Origin: Microbacterium sp. EST19A
GTDB taxonomy: Bacteria > Actinomycetota > Actinomycetes > Actinomycetales > Microbacteriaceae
Direction of reading: 5' to 3'
DNA length: 64,000 nucleotides
NCBI RefSeq assembly: GCF_019969685.1
Contig: NZ_JAHXYZ010000001.1
Location: 1,949,966 to 2,013,965 of the forward strand
Shown: positions 54,082 to 63,124 of the stretch, in pieces
Numbering within the stretch: the first letter of the stretch is position 1
Layout: each line of letters opens with the position of its first letter
Notes under the pieces: generated by a model
The model's database searches: none
Told to the model about the DNA's origin: nothing
The model's input: only the letters and a program-made list of their open reading frames with translations
Translations under genes and position numbers: made by a program

Positions 54082-54092
54082 CATATGACGAA
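54082..54092 (+). promoter_or_regulatory. Putative third copy of the FadR-type motif
   Basis: CATATGACGAA differs from the copy before the dehydratase operon at two positions. It sits upstream of the aldo/keto reductase gene and divergent from the carboxypeptidase gene. Confidence 0.35.
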
Positions 54093-54153
54093 TTACCAAT
54101 GCCGCTCGCAACCCGGTCTCGCGGTTTCGCCGACACGGGGGACAATGGGAGTG

Positions 54154-55086
54154 ATGCTTCCCTCGCCGCACGCCCAGCACGCGGCTCCGCGCTCCCCGAT
54201 GCGCGGTCCCGCCCTGCCGATCGGTGTCGCTGTGACCGCGCTCGGCATGCTGTTCTCGATCGCGTCCGCACCGGTGGTGACATCGGCCGCGCCCGAGACC
54301 ATGCCGGAGCCGGTCGCCGTCGTGCAGGTGCCGACGGTCAAGGTCGGGGCGACGATCGCCGCCGACCCGTGCGCCGATCCGTCGGTGCTGGCGGCGCTGT
54401 CGAGCGGTGACGATGCGGCGGCGATCGCGGGCTTCGGCGGAGGAGAGAACTTCCGGGCCGCCGTGGTCGCGGGCAACGCGCCGTGCATCTCGCTGAGCGA
54501 TCCGGCGCGGCTGTGGGTCGTGGTGAACAAGACGCTCCCGCTGAATCCGCCCGAGTATGAGCCTGCGGGGCTGGACTCGGTGCCGCTGCAGATGACGACG
54601 CGCTCGGGGCTGGTGCGCTCCGATGTCGGTGTCGCGGTCGGGCAGATGGCCGAGGCGGCAGCGGCGGCCGGCGTCGGTCGCATCGGCGCGAACAACGGGT
54701 ACCGGTCGTACGGCCTGCAGGTGACGACGTACGACGCCCACGTGCGCGCGCAGGGGCAAGGGCAGGCGGATGCCGGGTCGGCGAGGCCGGGATTCAGCGA
54801 GCATCAGACCGGTCTTGCGCTCGACGTGGTCGCGTGCGAGACGTCGTGCGGCGGCCTCGACGGCTTCGGCGGCACCGGGCAGAGCGACTGGGTGGCGGCG
54901 AACGCGTGGGAGTACGGGTTCATCGTGCGGTATGAGGAAGTGGGCACGCCGGTGACCGGTTACGCGCCGGAGCCCTGGCACCTGCGATACGTCGGCGTGG
55001 ATCTCGCCGCCGCGTATCACGCCGGCGGATATCACACGCTGGAGGAGTTCTTCGGACTCCCGGCGGCGCCCGACTACGCACCCTGA
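54154..55086 (+). CDS. M15 family D-alanyl-D-alanine carboxypeptidase (VanY/LdcB-like)
   Basis: About 310 residues; ATG 54154 follows a GGGAG, with ATG 54145 as an alternative. An N-terminal membrane anchor or signal (LPIGVAVTALGMLFSIASAP) precedes a 50-residue linker. The catalytic domain has NNGYRSYGLQ, zinc ligands in SEHQTGLALDV and EPWHLRYVG, and two Cys (ACETSCGG) that may form a disulfide. It trims D-Ala from wall peptides outside the cell. Monocistronic. Confidence 0.92.
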   Translation: MLPSPHAQHAAPRSPMRGPALPIGVAVTALGMLFSIASAPVVTSAAPETMPEPVAVVQVPTVKVGATIAADPCADPSVLAALSSGDDAAAIAGFGGGENFRAAVVAGNAPCISLSDPARLWVVVNKTLPLNPPEYEPAGLDSVPLQMTTRSGLVRSDVGVAVGQMAEAAAAAGVGRIGANNGYRSYGLQVTTYDAHVRAQGQGQADAGSARPGFSEHQTGLALDVVACETSCGGLDGFGGTGQSDWVAANAWEYGFIVRYEEVGTPVTGYAPEPWHLRYVGVDLAAAYHAGGYHTLEEFFGLPAAPDYAP

Positions 55087-55110
55087 GCGGGGCCGAGGGG
55101 GTGCTTTGCG

Positions 55111-55154
55111 GCATCCCACAAGTGCGGTACCCAGTGTCACGTTCTGTGGGATGC
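55111..55154. terminator. 10-bp inverted repeat after the carboxypeptidase gene
   Basis: GCATCCCACA and TGTGGGATGC enclose a 24-base loop. It may end the carboxypeptidase transcript or act as an operator for the acyl-CoA dehydrogenase gene, whose -10-like TAGAAT lies about 40 bp further on. Confidence 0.5.
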
Positions 55155-55237
55155 ATTCTCACAATGGACTGTTTCGTGTCGGCATCCGCGCATAGAATCG
55201 CCGGAGCAACGACGCACGACACGTTCAGGAGGATCGC

Positions 55238-56401
55238 ATGGAACGCGACATCTACGAAGAGGATCACGAGGCATTCCGCGACCTCGTCAAGGATTTCGTC
55301 AAGCGCTACGTCACCAACGCGACGATCGAGAAGTGGGACGCCGACGGAGAAGTCGACCGGGCCACGATGCTCGCCGCGGGTGAGGCCGGGATCATCGGCC
55401 TGTCGGTTCCCGAGGAGTTCGGCGGTGCAGGGATGCTGCAGGACTACCGGTTCCGCGCGGTCGTGAACGAAGAGGTCATCGCGGCCGGGGCGGGTTCGCT
55501 CGCCGGCGCGTTCGGCATCCAGGACGACCTGGCCGTGCCGTACCTCGTGCACATGGGCACGCAGGAGCAGAAGGAGAAGTGGCTGCCCCGCATGGCCACC
55601 GGTGAGGTCGTCGGCGCTCTCGCCATGACCGAGCCGGGAGCAGGGTCAGACCTCCGCGGCATCAAGACCACCGCGAAGAAGGTCGACGGCGGCTACCTCG
55701 TCAACGGCGCGAAGACGTTCATCTCGTCGGGTGCGACCGCCGATCTCGTCGTCACGTTCGTGAAGACCGGTGAGGGCAACCGTCCCGACGCGTTCAGCCT
55801 CGTGCTGATCGAGAACGGCATGGAGGGCTTCGACCACGGCAAGAAGCTGCACAAGATGGGCTTCCAGGGTCACGACACCGCGGAGCTCTCGTTCACCGAC
55901 GTGTTCGTGCCCGAGGAGAACCTCATCGGCGGCGTCGAGGGCAAGGGCTTCGTGCAGCTCATGATGAACCTGCCGCTCGAGCGCCTGTCGATCGGTGTCG
56001 CCGGAGCGGCCGCCGCACAGGCCGCGCTCGACTGGACGGTCGCCTACACGAAGGACCGCGAGGCGTTCGGCGAGCGGATCATCGACTTCCAGAACACCCG
56101 CTTCAAGATCGCCGACATGGCCACCACGGTCGACGCCCTCTGGGCCTACATCGACCGCGCGCTGCTCGCGTACTCGAAGGGCAAGCTCTCGGCGGAAGAG
56201 GCCGCGAAGGTCAAGTTCTGGGCGACCGAGCGCGAGTGGGAGGTGCTCGACACCGGCGTGCAGCTGCACGGCGGATACGGGTACATCACCGAGTACCCGA
56301 TCGCCCGCGCGTTCCTCGACGCCCGCGTGCACCGCATCTACGGCGGCACCAACGAGATCATGCGCGAGATCGTCGGACGGCAGATCGCGGGGAAGCGGTA
56401 G
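55238..56401 (+). CDS. Acyl-CoA dehydrogenase
   Basis: 387 residues with CAGGAGG before the ATG. Family signatures: ALAMTEPGAGSDLRGIKTTA, the FAD/dimer region DREAFGERIIDFQNTRFKIA, and VQLHGGYGYITEYPIARAFL with the catalytic Glu region near YGGTNEIMREIVGRQI. Medium or long acyl-CoA substrates are oxidised to enoyl-CoA in the cytosol; specificity cannot be read. It is the last native-looking gene before the low-GC cluster. Confidence 0.95.
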   Translation: MERDIYEEDHEAFRDLVKDFVKRYVTNATIEKWDADGEVDRATMLAAGEAGIIGLSVPEEFGGAGMLQDYRFRAVVNEEVIAAGAGSLAGAFGIQDDLAVPYLVHMGTQEQKEKWLPRMATGEVVGALAMTEPGAGSDLRGIKTTAKKVDGGYLVNGAKTFISSGATADLVVTFVKTGEGNRPDAFSLVLIENGMEGFDHGKKLHKMGFQGHDTAELSFTDVFVPEENLIGGVEGKGFVQLMMNLPLERLSIGVAGAAAAQAALDWTVAYTKDREAFGERIIDFQNTRFKIADMATTVDALWAYIDRALLAYSKGKLSAEEAAKVKFWATEREWEVLDTGVQLHGGYGYITEYPIARAFLDARVHRIYGGTNEIMREIVGRQIAGKR

Positions 56402-56426
56402 AGCCGTAGCGCGATTCAGTGCGGAT

Positions 56427-56442
56427 CCGAGGTGTTCCTCGG
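56427..56442 (+). terminator. Short hairpin after the acyl-CoA dehydrogenase gene
   Basis: CCGAGG-TGTT-CCTCGG is a compact 6-bp stem with a tetraloop 25 bases past the stop codon. Confidence 0.45.
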
Positions 56443-56504
56443 ACGGCGATCGGGGGAGCATCTCCGATTCCGCACGGCGAGGACGCGACGCGGGGTGAGG
56501 CTGC

Positions 56505-56804
56505 GTGAGGATGCCGGCCGGTGAGCCGTTGGTCTGGCTGTTGCCGGAGACCGCGCCTTTCGCAGTCACGCCCTCCTGTGATGCCACCAAGGTGACCCTG
56601 GGCTACTCGCCGGCGTCGGAGGCGGTGATCGCGACGGAGGAGCGATGCTTCGCCCGACCACTGCCTGCGGAGTGTGTCGAACTGGTGCGGGTCTCTGACG
56701 GCATGATCACGTCGGTCCGGCTCAGCCTCCTGAGTGTGGACGAACTCGTCCAGCGGAATCGGGACTACCCATCCCCCCGGGTACCTGGAACCTTCAGAGC
56801 GTGA
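56505..56804 (+). CDS. Small hypothetical protein at the cluster edge
   Basis: A 99-residue open frame, GTG 56505 or ATG 56511, with a weak GGTGAGG before it. It ends DYPSPRVPGTFRA. Third positions are G/C-biased, which favours a real or recently decayed gene. The part ECVELVRVSDGMITSVRLSL resembles the end of SnoaL-type folds, but this is weak. It lies alone between the acyl-CoA dehydrogenase and the minus-strand peptide cluster and might be a gene remnant left at an insertion boundary. Confidence 0.3.
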   Translation: MRMPAGEPLVWLLPETAPFAVTPSCDATKVTLGYSPASEAVIATEERCFARPLPAECVELVRVSDGMITSVRLSLLSVDELVQRNRDYPSPRVPGTFRA

Positions 56805-56947
56805 CGGTGAGCGATCGACCCCGTGGCGGGAGTCGTCGCTGCTCGCGCTCGGCCGATCATGGACAAGCCGTTCGCCGCACTCGCCATCGGCTCGGCAGCA
56901 GACGCTCCGCTCATGTCGCACGATCACAACCTGTCGGGGAAAAACAG

Positions 56948-57949
56948 CTAGCGTCCGCGTAACTCAGAGATCAAAGCCCACGAATCAAGCTTGCCGAGAG
57001 TTGCCGTAGAGATATGGTTCAACATGGGCGTCCCGAGACACCTGCCGCCGATGCGACTGAGAATTGCCTTCGACGACACGAACCCCTCGGACCGCACAAG
57101 ATCGTTCGGCAAGGCTTCGGGCGTATCTCCAGCCCCGATGCGAACCCCCGCACCGAAACTTCGGGACTTGCGAAGGAGCGCCGTTTCGAGGACATCTTCG
57201 ATGAAGGCCGCCGAGGCCAGAGTGTCCGCAGAGGCGCCCTCGGCCACCAGCACAACCATGATCTCCTCGATGCTGCGCGCGAGCATACGCACAGCAAACC
57301 TGTCTTGCACCCCCATGCCTACCGTCAGGCCGTAACCGAACGCCGCAACATTCTTCAGCGCCCCAGCCAACTCAACGCCCGAAACGTCATCGCTCGCCGC
57401 CAACGTCAGATCATCGGTTTCGAGCAAGCCGACGAGCGCGTGCGCGAGCGTGATCGTCGGGGCCGCCAGGACCGCGCGAGTCCTATCGCTCCCCGACGCG
57501 ACGATATGTGCGGCATTGGCTCCGCTCAACACGCCGAACTCTGGCGAACGATCTCTCCGGATTGAAGCTGCCAGGACTTGGGTCGCTGTCCTGCCGGTTC
57601 CCGGTTCGAGGCCTTTCGACATATGCACGATGGGAGCGTGAGGGAGCCGGTGTTCGATTTCCGTCATGACGGGTGCTAATGCGAAGACGGGCAATGCCAC
57701 CAGGATCGCGGATGGCGCGCGCTGCCTGAGTCTTTCGCTCGACACAAAAGACACGTTCCTGTCCGCCTTGCTCGCCGATGAGGGATCGATCTCCGAAAGT
57801 GCTCTGAGACGCGACCGTGCGGCGGGGATGTCACGTCCCCAAACTCCGACCTTTCGTCCCACGCGCGCAAGGGACAAACTGATCGCTGCACCGAGCGATC
57901 CTGCGCCGATCATGAGAATCTCGAGATCGCTCTGCTCGCGTGTCGACAT
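56948..57949 (-). CDS. GpsA-like NAD(P)-dependent glycerol-3-phosphate dehydrogenase homologue
   Basis: About 333 residues, the usual GpsA length. The Rossmann motif is ILMIGAGSLGAAISLSLARV, followed by MSKGLEPGTGR, SGANAAHIVASGSDRTRA and the catalytic Lys region GVELAGALKNVAAFGYG. GpsA reduces dihydroxyacetone phosphate to glycerol-3-phosphate. It closes the minus-strand peptide cluster, 76 bp after the phosphopentomutase-like gene, and is more AT-rich than its left neighbour. Because a housekeeping gpsA is expected elsewhere, a dedicated role in making a phospho-glycerol or similar group for the peptide is possible. Confidence 0.82.
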   Translation of the reverse strand: MSTREQSDLEILMIGAGSLGAAISLSLARVGRKVGVWGRDIPAARSRLRALSEIDPSSASKADRNVSFVSSERLRQRAPSAILVALPVFALAPVMTEIEHRLPHAPIVHMSKGLEPGTGRTATQVLAASIRRDRSPEFGVLSGANAAHIVASGSDRTRAVLAAPTITLAHALVGLLETDDLTLAASDDVSGVELAGALKNVAAFGYGLTVGMGVQDRFAVRMLARSIEEIMVVLVAEGASADTLASAAFIEDVLETALLRKSRSFGAGVRIGAGDTPEALPNDLVRSEGFVSSKAILSRIGGRCLGTPMLNHISTATLGKLDSWALISELRGR

Positions 57950-58025
57950 CTCTACGCATCCTGATTTCGCACGCGCGGACGCACGACGTACGGCCTGAAC
58001 CGAACGAAGAGCCGCTCGACTATGG

Positions 58026-59207
58026 TCACGTTGTCACCTGTCCTGTTCGCTCGCCATGCAGGTGTCCGATGAGAGACGCGACCGTCGTCAACGATGAGCC
58101 TTCAGCCGGTAGATCGATGCGGCGATCGCCGGAGAAAACGAGAAGCGGGACGTACTCGCGAGAATGCCCATGTCCCGGCGCTGTCGGGTCATTGCCGTGG
58201 TCGGCCGTCACGATGACGGTTTCGAACTCGCCGAGCCCGCTCACGAAGTCCCTGACCTGGACGTCGAATCGCGTCAGTGCCCGTGCGAAGCCCGAGGGAT
58301 CACGGCCGTGCCCATGTATGGCGTCGAAATCATCCAACGTTGCGATCACCACGAGAGAGCGTGCGTCGGAGCTGCGCAGTTCCTCTACGATCGACAATGC
58401 TTCATCGTTCGAGGCACAAGAGGCAGTCCATGAGAAATCGCCGTCGTGAGCCAGATTCGCGACCTTGCCGACGCCCACCGTCGTGGTGCCCCGGGCGCGG
58501 CGGAGGTGCCCGATGATGGAGGGTCTCAGGGGTCTCGTCAGATCGCGTCGCCACACGCGAACGAAGCGATCGGTCGCTGCACCTTCGAACCGACGGACTA
58601 TTATCCGATCGAATGTGTATCCAAGTGCGTCCAGAGTCGCGCCGTACCGAGTCGCCCACGCCCATGCTTCATGGGCCGAGAACCGATTGACATGCATGGC
58701 TACCTGAGCCACGCGCGGAGACGAGAAGTAGACGATCGGAGCACCGATGACAAGGTGCTGTTCGCCGAAGGCGCGCAGCACCTTCTCCCCTGTCCCCGCG
58801 ACGAAACCGAGGATGGCACCGAGTCGGCGTCGAAGTTCGGCACGCGCCGCACCATCGGGGACGCTGCGGGAGAAGTCGTCCAGGTGGAGGGTGCTGAGCC
58901 TTTCGTCGTAGAGGTTCCCCAGCATCTCCTGATGGCCGAACAGGGAGTCATTCGCGACGTTCGTCGGTCTGAGTCGCGTTGCGCATCGTCCGACGCTACC
59001 CGGTGAGTTCTCTGCGAGTGCCCGGAGCCCGGCGTCGTCGAGGAACGGGATTCGGGTTGTGGGCGAATGGCGAAGCGTGTTCCTCACCGTGTTCCGTGTG
59101 CTGTCGTGCGCATCAGGAGTGGCGCCTACACCGAGCCCGTCGCATACGAGCAAGAAAGTTCTCGCATGCGGGGCTCTAGTCGGGCCCTGCTCCGCGACAG
59201 CTAGCAC
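58026..59207 (-). CDS. Phosphopentomutase-like (DeoB) alkaline-phosphatase-superfamily metalloenzyme
   Basis: About 393 residues from GTG 59207, which overlaps the kinase gene. The N-terminal metal site is FLLVCDGLGVGATPDAHD, and the second site is TADHGNDPTAPGHGHSREYV, nearly as in phosphopentomutases (Asp, His, Asp, His ligands). The cap domain lies between. DeoB converts ribose-1-phosphate to ribose-5-phosphate; relatives move phosphate or phosphoglycerol groups. With a kinase and nucleotidyltransferase in the operon, group transfer on the peptide or supply of a sugar phosphate is likely. The start is uncertain. Confidence 0.78.
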   Translation of the reverse strand: MLAVAEQGPTRAPHARTFLLVCDGLGVGATPDAHDSTRNTVRNTLRHSPTTRIPFLDDAGLRALAENSPGSVGRCATRLRPTNVANDSLFGHQEMLGNLYDERLSTLHLDDFSRSVPDGAARAELRRRLGAILGFVAGTGEKVLRAFGEQHLVIGAPIVYFSSPRVAQVAMHVNRFSAHEAWAWATRYGATLDALGYTFDRIIVRRFEGAATDRFVRVWRRDLTRPLRPSIIGHLRRARGTTTVGVGKVANLAHDGDFSWTASCASNDEALSIVEELRSSDARSLVVIATLDDFDAIHGHGRDPSGFARALTRFDVQVRDFVSGLGEFETVIVTADHGNDPTAPGHGHSREYVPLLVFSGDRRIDLPAEGSSLTTVASLIGHLHGERTGQVTT

Positions 59208-60319
59208 AACCCTGCGCCGGCAAGCACGCGGTCGGGTCTTGACTTCGGCGGCCCGTATTCGAAAGGACACGGAGCAGGGAGATCGTCTGCCGTGAGCTTC
59301 GCGTGAGTTGAAGACATGATCGGAGCGTCGTGAGGGTCCAGCCATGCCGCCCAGGGCTGGTTCCTCACGACGGCGGAGATCGCGCTCCACTCGATCGAAT
59401 CCATCCCGATTCGTGAGACCGAGCGCTCGGTGGAGAAGTCTGCCTTCAACGTTCTCTGCAGCGGGCCGCTCAGGACAGGATCGCCGCACCCGAAAGCGAT
59501 ATCGAGCAAAGGATGGAAGAACTGAAGTTTGCCGTCTGGCCCGCGCCACGGGTGAAGCGACCGCGGCAGTGTTTCGCCTGCGTGGTGCAACAGGTCACGA
59601 AGGTGTGGCAGGCCACTCAAGGTGCCATCCGCGATCCGGATCAGGTTGGGCCATCCCACGACTTCAAGATCGTCCGTATCCGCGACGCGACGCACGAAGA
59701 CCCCATCGTTCGACATGTATCGAGCCCCCGCGCCGAGCGCGTTGAGCATCAGTGTGCTCTTCCCCGCACCTTTATCACCGACTGCGACGACAACGCCGCC
59801 GCCACCGGAGACCCATGCCGACGAGTGCAGGGGCAGGTAACCGTCGCTCATCGCTCCGAGCCGCATCGCGTACTTCAACAACTGTTCGACATGTAACGGA
59901 TCGAGCAGGTCGCCGCCAGAGCGCAGATAGTGCACACTTCTTCGTCGTCGCGAGTACAGGGTCAGATCTCTACTGCCTCTCTTCTGGATCACGGTCACAT
60001 CCCCGAGCGGATCATAGTGTGCTTCACCGCGCCGCCCCACCTCGTAGCCGTAGAGATTCGACGGCTCTAGCGCAGAAATGAGGCGACGCGGTATCGAGCC
60101 ACCGTCCGCCGAGTACGAGAGCACCTCAAATTCCAGTTTCGGCGGGTCCGCGATCTCGGGGAAATTGAAAGGCCCGAAGATCATTCTCACGAACTCGAGT
60201 TCCTCCGGTGAGTCGGTGCCGTACGTTACGGTGCACCCGGCGTAGCGAATGCGGTATGTATAAGGCAAGTCTGTCCGCGATGAATTACGAGATCCAACCC
60301 TGCCGAGATGCTCGTCCAT
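59201..60319 (-). CDS. HPr-kinase-like protein (HprK-related)
   Basis: About 372 residues; ATG 60319 has GAGGAAG upstream, and ATG 60334 is an alternative. An N-terminal domain (YTYRIRYAGCTVTYGTDSPE) leads to a kinase domain with LHSSAWVSGGGG, Walker A GDKGAGKST near residue 180, and YMSNDGVFV near 199, the order seen in HPrK/P. HprK-related kinases of lasso clusters phosphorylate the peptide, for example paeninodin at its C-terminal Ser. Here Ser20 and Thr22 of the small peptide are candidate sites. The stop overlaps the next gene. Confidence 0.82.
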   Translation of the reverse strand: MDEHLGRVGSRNSSRTDLPYTYRIRYAGCTVTYGTDSPEELEFVRMIFGPFNFPEIADPPKLEFEVLSYSADGGSIPRRLISALEPSNLYGYEVGRRGEAHYDPLGDVTVIQKRGSRDLTLYSRRRRSVHYLRSGGDLLDPLHVEQLLKYAMRLGAMSDGYLPLHSSAWVSGGGGVVVAVGDKGAGKSTLMLNALGAGARYMSNDGVFVRRVADTDDLEVVGWPNLIRIADGTLSGLPHLRDLLHHAGETLPRSLHPWRGPDGKLQFFHPLLDIAFGCGDPVLSGPLQRTLKADFSTERSVSRIGMDSIEWSAISAVVRNQPWAAWLDPHDAPIMSSTHAKLTADDLPAPCPFEYGPPKSRPDRVLAGAGLC

Positions 60320-60387
60320 AGCTTTCTTCCTCATTCTCGATCTGTTCAGTAGCGAGTTCTGCGCGTATTCACGATATTCAGGGTCTG

Positions 60388-61615
60388 TCAGGTTCGCATA
60401 GCTCGTCGCCTGGCCAGGATGATGGAGCACGACGCGAGGACTGTCCCTGAAATCAGGAGACTGTACCGTGACCCGACGGACGCTATCAGCACGCCAGATA
60501 GGGCAGTTCCTCCCGCGCCTGCGAGTCCCATGGAGAACGATCGAATCGAGCCGATGCTGCCGCGCTCTGCTGACGGAACAAGCGTCTGCTGTTGCACTGT
60601 GTTGCTCACTACATAGAGGGAAATTGAGACGCCTACTGCGAAATCGATGACCGACGCCATGAGGACGGCGGCCCAAGAAAAGGGGGGGCAATACCGAGTA
60701 AGCCCCGAGCAAAGCCCCGTATAGAAGAAGAGCCGTGATCTGGATCGACATCGGATGCGCAGTGGAAAGTCTCTTCGATCGGGCCAGAATTGCCCCGGTC
60801 ACCGCCCCGACCGAGCCCACTCCGAGTATCGAAGCATAGGCGAGGAACGGGAATTCCAGGTCACGCACCAGCAACCAGAGCAAAGAAATGGAGCTTACCC
60901 CGATCGCAACATTGGCGATGGTGCTCGAGAGAAGAAGGTCGCGCATGAGGGGCCGGGATATCGCGAACTCAAACCCACGGGACACACGTCGCACGTATCC
61001 GATCTTCCTGTCGTCCGCCCGGAGGGTGCGCGAGGCGCGTGGCCAACGGATGAAAGCAGTACCCAAGGCAGAGAGGAGAAAAGATGCTCCGGCGACCAGG
61101 AATCCGAAGAACGCGCCGCATTGCGCCAGAAGAAAACCGCCCCCTGCTGAGCCCGCCGAGTCCGCCAGTGTCCTTATGACCTGGAGTCTTGAGTTCGCGC
61201 GAGTCAGTTCGTGTTCTTCGAAAAAGTCCGCGATCCCAGCGAACAGGCTTGCTGAGACGATCGATCCGCAAGCGGCGATGAAGAAGTTGATGACGAACAG
61301 TAGCGCCCAGTCTCGTGTATGGCCCATCACGAGGATCGCCAGGATGAGAACGAGGCCGAAGCGACCGAGCTCCGCCGCCACGCAGATTCTCTGTCGATTC
61401 AATAGATCCGCGAGAACGCCCGCATATAAGGGGGAAAGCAGCGCAGCAACGAAGGACCCCGTCATGACGATCGATATCAGCGGAGGATCTGCTATGAGCA
61501 CTACCGCCAGATAATAGGGCAGCGCGAGCGATAGGAGGACTGCACCGGCCGCATTCGCGACTCGTCCCAACCAGAACAGGGCCATGCCCGAGGGTGCTGT
61601 CGGCCGATGACTCAC
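60388..61615 (-). pseudogene. MFS transporter with a single-base frameshift
   Basis: GTG 61615 overlaps the nucleotidyltransferase stop as GTGA. About 11 helices of a MFS exporter are seen (VLLSLALPYYLAVVLIADPP, GSFVAALLSPLYAGVLADLL, VINFFIAACGSIVSASLF). At a C7 run (G7 on the plus strand, near 60682-60688) the frame shifts: one C fewer would join ...SVLPP directly to FSWAAVLMASVIDFAVGVSI and the last helices ending IILARRRAMRT. It is similar to macrolide-type or antibiotic exporters. A sequencing error, true decay or programmed slippage all fit. Likely exports the mature peptide. Confidence 0.82.
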
Positions 61616-62400
61616 TGTTCGCACACCTGCTGCGAGACCTCGATGAGGAGCTCCTGCGTGTATCTGACCCTGGCCTTGCTCTGGCGCAACAGGGCGACGG
61701 GCTCGATCGAGGTGTCGGCCTCGAGCTCGATGTAACGATGAAGCACGGCGTTCGCGCCGAGCGCTTGAAGTTTGCGGGCGCGCCACTTCGGTTTCGGATT
61801 CGTGTGGCCCAGGCGGGCGGTGAGCATGTCTATCGAATAGCCCAGAGAGATTTTTGAGCTGATCATGGCGGAGTACGCGTCACCCGCAAGTATCGCTCCC
61901 GCGGCGTCCTCCCCGGTTGCGCGGCACATATAGGCGGCGACGTCGCTCATCGCCGAGTTCAGGGTGGCCCACGGAACAGCGCTCCTCAGCTCATGGAACT
62001 GGTCGAGTCGATTCAAAGGAATGCCGATGTGGAGACTGTGCAAGGCTGAGAGAAGCTCGCTGGACAATGCCCGTGTTGCCGGATGCCGGTCTGAAGAGTC
62101 CGAATCGAGCTTGTCTATCGCGGATTCGAGCACGTCGACCGGGATGAACTCGATGTCGACGCGACGACCGTCGAGGGTTCGTATCAGAACTTTGCCCGGT
62201 CCGAGAGGCACCCAGGGTGAGGGCAACTCGAGGCTCGTATCGCGCGCGCCGATCGCCACGACGTCGATGTCCGACTTCGCGTTTCCGAACCCTTCGACAA
62301 GTGATCCGCTGAGGAAGACCATCGAGGTGTCGGCTACGTCATTGGGAACCAGATCCATCAGGGCCCGCTGGGTACTCCGGAGACTGAGTTCAGCGTTCAA
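61612..62400 (-). CDS. Nucleotidyltransferase-fold protein
   Basis: About 262 residues from TTG, with AAGGAAGG upstream. The catalytic set is GSLVEGFGNAKSDIDVVAIG (Gly-Ser-x10-Asp-x-Asp) and a third Asp in RRVDIEFIPVDV. The C-terminal helical half resembles aminoglycoside and small-molecule nucleotidyltransferases. These transfer NMP from NTP to hydroxyl groups. Some lasso clusters also carry a nucleotidyltransferase beside the kinase. Overlaps the CPBP and MFS genes at its two ends. Confidence 0.85.
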   Translation of the reverse strand: MNAELSLRSTQRALMDLVPNDVADTSMVFLSGSLVEGFGNAKSDIDVVAIGARDTSLELPSPWVPLGPGKVLIRTLDGRRVDIEFIPVDVLESAIDKLDSDSSDRHPATRALSSELLSALHSLHIGIPLNRLDQFHELRSAVPWATLNSAMSDVAAYMCRATGEDAAGAILAGDAYSAMISSKISLGYSIDMLTARLGHTNPKPKWRARKLQALGANAVLHRYIELEADTSIEPVALLRQSKARVRYTQELLIEVSQQVCEQ

Positions 62401-63124
62401 GGGTGACCTTCCTTGCTCCGCGGAGAAAGGGTCTGATCGCGGCTGGCATGTTGATCATGCCGTGTCCGATGATGCAACCCAGAAGCGCATCAGGATTGCA
62501 CACCGAGGCTGTTCCGAAAATCAGTCCGAGGGTCACCCACAGAATGATGTTGCGACTGCTCTTTGCGGTGTGCCCACCGTCTCGGACGATGAAATGCTCT
62601 AACACAAAGGTCGCAGCGGTGATGACGACGATGTTCACGAGCGGAATCTTGATCTCCATCAGATACAGCACCAAGACGTATCTATGAAGGTATTCCTGCG
62701 CGATCGCTGATCCGAGAAAGAAGATAGCCTCGCTCGCGCGCCTGGAAAGGGTTTGGCGCGGCATGAGAGCCAAGACCCGGCGATTCAATACCTCTTTTAT
62801 TTGCGGGTACGTGACTATCAGGCACACTGCGGCTGTGCCGGCGCAGATGAGAATCGAGGCGAGACCGGGCTTGAGTGAGATTCCAAAAGTAGCAATGGGT
62901 ACAAAGTATGGAATGAATTTGAGAATTCTGCGTACAATCGTGTTTCGGGGGAATGCTTTGTACAGATCCACCCAGCTCCACAGCGGAATGGTGATCGCTG
63001 CGACGAGGATCGTCACGTTTGGATCATCTCTCCGCAGTATCGCGATGAACCATAGCGTGCAACACGTGATCACCAGGGTGGTCTGACCCTCCCTGGTGCC
63101 CATGGCACGCGCCCCCCTATTCAT
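62390..63124 (-). CDS. CPBP family intramembrane protease homologue
   Basis: About 244 residues, eight helices. ATG 63124 overlaps the PqqD-like stop; ATG 63103 after GGGGGG is an alternative. CPBP motifs are present in order: AQEYLHRYV (EExxxR position, with Gln in place of the first Glu), FVLEHF (FxxxH) and GHGMIN (HxxxN). CPBP proteases cut prenylated or leader peptides in the membrane. Because the first Glu is usually the catalytic one, activity is uncertain. Position suggests leader removal or self-immunity. Confidence 0.78.
   Translation of the reverse strand: MNRGARAMGTREGQTTLVITCCTLWFIAILRRDDPNVTILVAAITIPLWSWVDLYKAFPRNTIVRRILKFIPYFVPIATFGISLKPGLASILICAGTAAVCLIVTYPQIKEVLNRRVLALMPRQTLSRRASEAIFFLGSAIAQEYLHRYVLVLYLMEIKIPLVNIVVITAATFVLEHFIVRDGGHTAKSSRNIILWVTLGLIFGTASVCNPDALLGCIIGHGMINMPAAIRPFLRGARKVTLER

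Noticed and set aside
58446..59006. Plus-strand open frame within the DeoB-like gene
   Set aside because: No family features; the minus strand carries clear metal-binding motifs along the whole stretch.
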